Shown here: positions 57,721 to 64,000 of the stretch, one piece after another | Layout: the number at the start of each line of letters is the position of its first letter | Numbering within the stretch: the stretch's first letter is position 1 | From: Narthecium ossifragum | Taxonomy: Eukaryota; Streptophyta; Magnoliopsida; Dioscoreales; Nartheciaceae | Length of the DNA stretch: 64,000 nucleotides | Assembly: GCA_963920575.1 (NCBI GenBank) | Contig: OY986964.1 | Span: 12,150,663 to 12,214,662, forward strand | Direction: 5' to 3' | Translations under genes and position numbers: made by a program | Notes under the pieces: model-generated | What the model saw: only the letters and a program-made list of their open reading frames with translations | What the model was told of the DNA's origin: nothing | Databases searched by the model: none

Positions 57721-58744
57721 TGAAGGTCTAAGAGGGGGTTGATCTTAGACCTTAAATAAGAAAATTGATGATGGAAACCTAGAGAGGAGAAGTCTAATAA
57801 AATCGTATTCTTGTAAATGAATAGAGTATAAAATAAAGCAAGTAAATGAAAGGATGAGATGAGAGTCAAGGGAGATTGCACCAGATTTTTATAGTGGTTC
57901 GACAAACCTTGCCTACGTCCACTTCACTCAAGGGTCTCCTTGAGGTTCCACTACTTGCAAGACCTCTTACAAGTTGTCCACCAATCTTTCGGGTGCTTGA
58001 TAACATATCCACCAAGCTTACGGGTGCTTGGCGACCTATCCACAAGGCTTTTGGGTGCTTGGCAACCTTACAATCTCTCCAAGCTCTCTCTTGGATATCT
58101 CTCAAGGTCTACTTCACACTTGAAGTAGTTTTACAAAGATTAAAGCTCTCAAAAGAAGACTAAAACTTGTTACAATGTATACTAATATCTCTCTTCATCT
58201 TGCTTCAAGTTTGTTGCATCTTCCTATTTAAACTTGCGCTCCAAATCCCTCCAAATAGCCTTCCAACGGTAATTTTCTGCTTCTGCAACAGCTCTTTAAC
58301 GGCTACTTTCCTGACTGGCGGTCGAGCGTCGCATCGTTCGCCACATCTTCTGTCACGCTCTTCTTGCGCCGCAGTCGATCTACACATTGACCTTCAAGCT
58401 TCACGGTCGACCGTCACATTGTCTGTAAGCCTCTGTTGTGAAAACCGCTTCTCAGGGTCGATGCCTCGTTTGACTGTCGCTTCAACACAACAAGTCACAT
58501 AAGCCACGGTCGACTATCCTATCGACCGCCACATCGACCGTCGCAACTTTAACCTCCACGGTCGATCCGTCCATCGACCGCCATACTCCACGGTCGATCC
58601 GTGTATCAACCGTCGCATCAACCGCGAGTACAAAATCATATAAATATTGAACTTAATGATTTCCAAATTAAGGGATATAAATATTAAACCAATGTTTATC
58701 ATCAATCATATATTGACATCATCAAAATAATATTAAGATTAACA
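57721..58744 (-). repeat. 5' LTR of the gag-only copia-type element (1024 bp)
   Basis: Minus-strand start TGTTAATCTTAATATT and end CCTTCA next to the primer site. Contains repeated 'TTGGCAACC..CCACCAAGC' phrases around 57965-58065 and a palindrome array at 58318-58625. Confidence 0.88.
58318..58625. repeat. GTCGAC palindrome array in the 5' LTR
   Basis: GCGGTCGAGCGTCGC, CACGGTCGACCGTCAC, CACGGTCGACTATCC, ATCGACCGCCACATCGACCG and CACGGTCGATCCG. More units than in the partner LTR at 55603-55832. Confidence 0.75.
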
Positions 58745-58853
58745 GTTACCGCACCGCAACTCACCGCAGTTTGCAAACACACCACACCGCATTGCAACCA
58801 TAAAAAACACAACGCACGCCCAAACGGGGCCTAAAGCTTCTGGAATATAGCTT

Positions 58854-59425
58854 TTAATCTATACCTTCCGGAATAACTCTGGGATGTTTCTCGCATCCTT
58901 TGTTCGGTTTCCATGTCGCCTCCTCCACATTGTGATGTATCCAAAAAACTTTGACTAGACGAATTGTCTTGCCCCGCAAGACTTGCCCCTTGGAATCCAT
59001 AATTCGAACTGGTCGTTCCTCGAACGTTGCATCCTTGTCGAGCTCCACCTCGCCGTAGTCAAGCACATGACAGGGATCTAAGTAATACTTCCAAAACATC
59101 GACACATGAAAGGTAGGATGGGCCGATGCTAACTGGTAAGCCACTTCGCCAACTCTCTTCAGGATCTCAAAAGGCCCGATGAATCTCGGCATAAGCTTTC
59201 CTCTACGACCAAACTGGATCAGCCCTCTGTGCGGCATCAATCGCAAGGAAACATGATTGCCCACATCGAACTCCAAGGGTCGACACATGCTATCCGCATA
59301 ACTCTTCTAGCGACTATGAGCTGCTAGCAGCCGTTGGCGAATCAGTGCAACACTCATGGTAGCCTCCTGGATAAAATCTGGACCTAACATAGCTATGTCA
59401 CCGACCTCTGCCTAGACTCAACTAG
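58854..59425 (-). pseudogene. Chromovirus pol tail: integrase C-terminus and chromodomain fragment
   Basis: Minus strand: RQRLLAAHSR-stop-KSYAD, then LEFDVGNHVSLRLMPHRG, RRGKLMPRFIGPFEILKRVG and HPTFHVSMFWKYYLDPCHV, then a chromodomain-like VRIMDSKGQVLRGKTIRLVK. Homologous to 42600-43100 but clearly another copy. It ends at a junction near 59425. Confidence 0.85.
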
Positions 59426-59494
59426 GTCAAAATGAATGAACACTCACTATAAGAGATCAGTATCCCAAGGAATTGAAACAACCTTCATCGCAAG
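59426..59494 (+). repeat. 69-bp direct repeat, copy 1
   Basis: GTCAAAATGAATGAACACTC through TTCATCGCAAG recurs at 62451-62519 in the same orientation with about two mismatches. Confidence 0.85.
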
Positions 59495-59936
59495 AATAAG
59501 TAAGGGATATGAAGTTTCCTTCTCAAAATATGAGCACCACTTATCCGCGACAAATCATCCAACTTATCCAAGTAGAGCGTCTGAGCCGAGAATCTAACAT
59601 GTTCATGTTAACTCTTACAATATCATAAAACGGCCCAACACATTATGCATAAAGAACAAGGTCCACAATTGGGTTCCATTAGGACTCATTACAAACAAAA
59701 CATTTTCGTGGTTTAGATTGAAAACTTAAACGTATCCAATAAGAAAATATAGAAAAAAAAGATCAAAAGGAGAAACAAATAAAGGATTACGAAAAATCTT
59801 AACAGGTTAGCATAGGCTATCACTCATAGAGTCATTGTAAAATATAAATGGTATATTCCTCATAAAATGAATTATCATGCCTGTATTGTCTGCCTAACCT
59901 ATCTCGAACATATAACATAAGGGAATGTTGGGCTCT

Positions 59937-61318
59937 TTATCGTCTTCGAGTTTTTTGTTTGATGATGTCCTTCTCTTTTTTTCTCTTCTAATTTCTTGGC
60001 AAAGATTGGTTCTTGTTTCAGAGATAGTACGCTTATATTAGTGATCGGTGTTTATTTATTCCAAACTAGAAATAGGTGGAATAGCTTTAGGACTTGGGAA
60101 GATCGTTGTTAATCTTGGATTACCTATAAGATAGAGATCCGTGGTCTGGATATAGGGTAAAACGAGGGTAAATAGAAGAGAAGAAATAAGATTTTATTTT
60201 GAGAGATGATTGAAATAGAAGATGTGGTGTAATCAAATTTGGAAATTGCAAATCTTTGATATGACTAAGTTTCATTATTGTTTTTGCCTTCCGATGTCTA
60301 ATTGAGCTTTCTCATGCAAATTCTTTCTAGTATGTCATTGTACTTTGAAAACTTTCTTCATCATTGTAGATTGAAGTGTTCTTGCTCCTGATATGAATAA
60401 AGCCTAAGCAACAAATACCATTTTTTTGCCTAATATTTATTAAATATTTTTGCCATCTTTCCTTGTTCTAGTTTAATAATAGTAGCTCTTAAACTTTTGA
60501 CAATTAGATTAGCTGATTATCTAAGCAATGTTGAGGTTGTTAATTAGTCCATACTAGCCGTTCGATTATGTTTGAATGTGTTTTATAGATGTTCTATAAT
60601 GTTGTCAAGCATATGCATTTTCTTAAGTCTTTTGTGGTAAACTGGAACTTGTGTAAATATTAATTGTTAACAACATGACTGAAAATTATTGTTAAGTGAT
60701 TGTGGAATTTTAGATAACAAACATGGTTAGATTCTAAATAAAAGAAATTCTAGATGGGCTCTGTATTTATGTATAGGTTGGTGTAAGATTTTTCATAGTT
60801 CTTTATTTGTTGCTCCTATTGATTTTTTTCAATGTGTTTTGAGATGCTCTATAATGTTGTTGAGCATATGCGTTTTCTTAATTCTTTTGTGGAAAACTAG
60901 AACTTGTATAAATATGAATTGTTAACAACATGACAGAAAACCATCAACAAGGCTTCTCTAACATCCACCACGCACGTAACCACCATGGCTTCTCTAACAC
61001 TCTACCGATAATACGTCTAAGAGTTTGTGTTTATCTTGATGGACAATCGCGTCCGTGGCACCAAAAATACGACATGTAACAGAATCATGAGAGCATATTC
61101 AATTAAAAAATATTGGCAATATGAGTATGATATGTACAGTACATACATTGTTCGAGGTCTAACTAAGTAGGGTCATTCTGCTATTCTACAACATGTTTCG
61201 AGCTTGTGTGTCCCATTCTTGCGGCAAAAAAGAATATCAAATAGTTCTTACAATCAAACAAGACCTCTGTGTAAAATATATTCTTCAATGTGTTTGGTTT
61301 AGTGTTGTAAGTGAGAAA
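59937..61318 (+). repeat. Left arm of a large inverted repeat
   Basis: Its reverse complement makes up 62573 to about 63963: e.g. ATAGAGATCCGTGGTCTGG (60131) against CCAGGCCACGGATCTCAATC (63740), and GTGTTGTAAGTGAGAAA (61302) against TTTCTCACTTACAACAC (62573). Inside the arm, about 130 bases are duplicated in tandem order (60580-60710 and 60825-60950). The arms are diverged by scattered substitutions and small indels. Confidence 0.88.
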
Positions 61319-61893
61319 GCTAATATGCTTTACTTACCCCATTTGCAGCAGACAATATTACAAAAATGAATTTGCTTTTTTATGCAGTTTTCTTGTTTCT
61401 TAAGGGGAGTATAAGGTTAAATTCTTTCCAAATTTCCACTGGCTTCGCCTTGCTCAGGCATAGCTCTCCAGTCATATGTGCACTCAGGGTGTAGGTCACT
61501 TTTACTTCCAATGTGAACATAGATCATCACCATGCTTTGCATCCACTATAAGGACTGCTGGTTATAACTCAATTCATTTCAACCACAGAAGATTGAGACA
61601 TTCCAAATAGGTGTTACAAACATGAACTTTGATATCATAAAATGAGGGCTAGACTAGGTCCACAATACGTGCGCAAGCCAAAACTAAGCCAAGTACTTGA
61701 CAAGGCAACAATAAACATGAAAGACTCAGCAAAGTTGTTTAAATGATAGTCCCAAAAAGAGCACTACTACACAAGCAACGAAACACAACCAAGGCATTAA
61801 GGAAACTGTCATTAAAGAAACTGTCACAAGCTACGAAACACAACCAAGCTGATGAGGATAACCAAGTTGGCAAGGAGGGGTTCGACAGAGCCA
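61319..61893. other. Loop DNA, left part; presumed 3' flank of the eS28 copy
   Basis: Between the arms, downstream of the eS28 stop on the minus strand. T-rich on that strand directly after the stop, as a 3' UTR would be. No other coding region seen. Confidence 0.4.
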
Positions 61894-62091
61894 TCATCGC
61901 AGCCTCCTAGCTTCCCTCTCAGACTCGAGGAGTGTAAGGATGTCGCCTTCCCTCACAGGACCCTTCACGTTCCTCATGATGAGCTGGTTCTTGTCATCCA
62001 GAAAGTTGACACGAACTTGGGTCACTTGACCTCTTGATCCAGTACGGCCCATCACTTTTACCACGACTGCAAGCTTAACCTAAGTATCCAT
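61894..62091 (-). pseudogene. RPS28: 40S ribosomal protein eS28 gene copy with a stop at codon 4
   Basis: The minus-strand frame ATG-GAT-ACT-TAG then [39 protein letters not shown] and [17 protein letters not shown] has exactly the 65-residue length of eS28, a small-subunit protein near the mRNA exit region. Codon 4, normally CAG (Gln), is TAG (62080-62082). A few replacements (Asn in RVNFLDD, Lys and Gln in DDKNQ) also differ from the usual sequence. A splice-acceptor-like TTGTTTTCTCAG lies 8 bases before the ATG, so this is a genomic copy with a 5'-UTR intron, not a processed retrocopy. Next in-frame ATG is codon 14. It lies in the loop of the large inverted repeat. Inactive copy most likely; a sequencing error at one base is the alternative. 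Confidence 0.85.
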
Positions 62092-62450
62092 GTTGCATGC
62101 TGAGAAAACAAGCAAAAAATGTCAAAATGTCTAGTCAGGAAGAAAAATTGGTTCTCAATCTTACAGCATATTTAGAGCAGTGAAAAAACATATCATGGAC
62201 TACGAACAAATAGTTAGTGACCAGAGAAAAGGTATAAAGCTACCATGCCATTCAGCTTATAAAACTATAAGCAGTCAACTTGTGTAATCGCTTAAATTTA
62301 GGGATTCCTTAATGATTTAAAGGAAACATCCTTCTTTTTGGTCATAAGCGCACCCTTCACCTAATTCAACTTGATAAAAACTTGGTGAAATTTTATCTCC
62401 TAATACATGAGCATGTCCGCGCAGACCAATGGACTGAACAGGTAAGCCAT

Positions 62451-62519
62451 GTCAAAATGAATAAACACTCACTATAAGAGATCAGTATCCCAAGGAATTG
62501 AAGCAACCTTCATCGCAAG
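62451..62519 (+). repeat. 69-bp direct repeat, copy 2
   Basis: Matches 59426-59494 in direct orientation; it lies just outside the inner end of the right arm, whereas copy 1 lies about 440 bases outside the outer end of the left arm. Confidence 0.85.
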
Positions 62520-62572
62520 CGTAGTATCTCTGAAACAAGAAAATATTCCACCTATTCCACCTATTCCACCTA

Positions 62573-63963
62573 TTTCTCACTTACAACACTGAACCAAACA
62601 CATCCAAGAATATATTTTATCAAGAGGTCTTGGTTGATTGTAAGAATTATTTGATATTCTATTTTGTCGTACGATTGCGACACACATGCTCGAAACATGT
62701 TGTACAATAGCAGATTGTACCTTCTTAGTTGGACCTCGAACAATGTATGTATTGTATATATCATATTCATATTGCCAATATTTTTAATCGTTTATGCTCT
62801 CATGACTCTATTGCAGGTCATATTTTGGGTGCCACGGACGTGATTCTCCATCAAGATATAGACACACTCTCAGACGTATTATCAGTAGAATGTTAGACAA
62901 GCCATGGTGGTTACGTGCGAGGTGGATGTTAGAGAAGCCATGTTGATGCTTTACTGTCATATTGTTAACAATTCATATTTACACAAGTTCCAGTTTACCA
63001 CAAAAGAATTAAGAAAGCAGATATGCTCAAGAATATTGTAGAACATCTCAAAACACGTTGAAAATGATCAATAGGAGCAACAAATAAAGGACTATGAAAA
63101 ATCTTATACCAACCTAGACATAAATAAAGAGCCCATTTAGAATTTCTTCTTTTTGGAATCTAAAATTCCACAATCCCTTAAAAATAATTTTCAATCATGT
63201 TGTTAACAATTAATATTTACGCAAGTTCTAGTTTACCACAAAAGATATAAGAAAATGCATATGCTCGACAACATTATAGAACATCACAAAACACGTTGAA
63301 ACATTATCGAACGGCTAGTATGGACTAATTAACAACCTCAATATTGCTTAGATAATCACCCAATCTAAGTGTCAAAAGTTTAAGACCTACTATTATTAGA
63401 CAAAAACAAGGAAAGATAACAAAAATATTTAATTCTCTCCTCCTCTACACTTAAAGATTAGGCAGAAATAAGGTATATTTTGCTTAGGCTCGATTCAGAT
63501 CAAGAGTAAGAACACTTCAATCTACAATGATGAAGAAAGTTTTCGGAGTACAATGACATAGTAGAAAGAATTTGCAGGAAGAAGCTCAATTACACATTGG
63601 AAGGTAGAAATAATCATGAAACTTAGTCATATCAATGACTTGAAATTTCCAAATTTGATTACAACACATCTTGTATTTCAATCATCTCTCAAAATCAAAT
63701 CTTATTCCTTCTCTTCTATTTACCCTCGTTCCCTATATCCAGGCCACGGATCTCAATCTTACAGGTAATCCAGGATTAACGACGATCTTCCCAAGTTCTA
63801 TAGCAATTCCATCTATTTCTACTTTGGAAAAAATAAACACCGATCACTAATATAAGCGTACTAGCTCTAAAACCAGAACCAATCTTTGCTAAGAAATTAG
63901 AAGAGAAAAACAAAGGACATCATCCAACAAAAAAAACCAAGATGATAAAGAGCATCGCATAAG
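62573..63963 (-). repeat. Right arm of the large inverted repeat
   Basis: Reverse complement of 59937-61318. Similarity fades after about 63963, near the window end, so the true outer border may lie beyond. Contains the same internal duplication (about 63000-63130 and 63190-63310). Confidence 0.85.
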
Positions 63964-64000
63964 ATAACCAGATAACCGAGGAATTTATTGCGATTAAAAA

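Larger units (their letters stand above)
55036..58744 (-). mobile_element. Complete gag-only copia-type LTR element (3.7 kb)
   Basis: LTRs 55036-55952 and 57721-58744 share TGAAGG...TTAACA/CTAACA ends. On the minus strand: 5' LTR (57721-58744), primer site TGGTATCAGAG (57710-57720), gag, non-coding 3' region, polypurine tract AAAAAGGGGGAGAT (55953-55966), 3' LTR. Flanked by exact GTTAC (55031-55035 and 58745-58749). No protease, integrase or RT. It fits the class of terminal-repeat elements that carry only gag and rely on another element's enzymes. Confidence 0.9.
54205..58831 (+). mobile_element. PIF/Harbinger transposon, 3' part, split by a copia-type insertion
   Basis: Transposase C-terminus at 54205-54692. 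The 3' terminus at 58831 reads, outward-in on the minus strand, GGCCCCGTTTGGGCGTGCG, a standard Harbinger end, followed outside by TAA, matching the 3-bp TTA/TAA target site. An LTR element (55036-58744) lies inside with its own 5-bp duplication. The 5' end and N-terminal half are missing. Confidence 0.7.

Noticed and set aside
61852..62037. Plus-strand 61-residue frame
   Set aside because: Antisense of the eS28 copy, which explains its length and composition.

Overview
This is a nuclear genomic window from a flowering plant (a monocot is my guess, not proven). About the first 7.6 kb is the 3' half of one real gene. Nearly everything else is layered transposable-element (TE) DNA with a few captured or broken gene pieces. 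Evidence for a plant: spliced exons with GT/AG borders, a VPS8-type CORVET subunit, fragments of a chloroplast UDP-sulfoquinovose synthase and of an eS28 ribosomal protein gene, and plant-type chromovirus, copia, CACTA, hAT, Harbinger and Mutator sequences.

Layout. 1-7595 (+): nine C-terminal exons of a VPS8 homologue, ending in a RING-H2-like domain. 7.6-9.7 kb: intergenic with MITE-like repeats. 9.77-14.88 kb (-): two parts of a small zinc-finger gene pushed apart by about 4.8 kb of TEs, including a 1.5 kb Pack-MULE that carries a UDP-sulfoquinovose synthase exon. 15.7-16.1 kb: a short reductase-like exon relic and purine-rich DNA. 16.2-21.6 kb: a truncated copia element (-) joined to a CACTA transposase relic (+). 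21.6-35.8 kb: a gypsy nest. A plus-strand LTR is interrupted by a minus-strand gag-only element, whose gag was hit by two solo LTRs; one of those was hit by a hAT element. 35.84-45.64 kb: a complete but dead 9.8 kb Ty3/gypsy chromovirus with a 5-bp target duplication. 45.6-54.2 kb: LTR pieces, a CACTA end, MITEs and a GA microsatellite. 54.2-58.83 kb: a Harbinger transposase relic hosting a complete gag-only copia-type element. 58.85-59.42 kb: a chromovirus integrase tail (-). 59.94-63.96 kb: a large inverted repeat with arms of about 1.4 kb around a copy of the eS28 gene that has an early stop codon.

Most striking pattern: LTRs of several different families carry arrays of short CpG-rich palindromes (cores GTCGAC, GATCGATC, CGATCGGTC). 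In most of them the array lies directly upstream of the LTR TATA box. The palindrome sequence differs between related LTRs while its place is kept. The two LTRs of the complete chromovirus differ in length by 36 bp, and an exact run of three 12-bp palindrome units accounts for this. I do not know a described system that explains this.

No tRNA, rRNA or CRISPR features were seen. TE borders given as approximate were judged by eye from repeated or terminal sequences.
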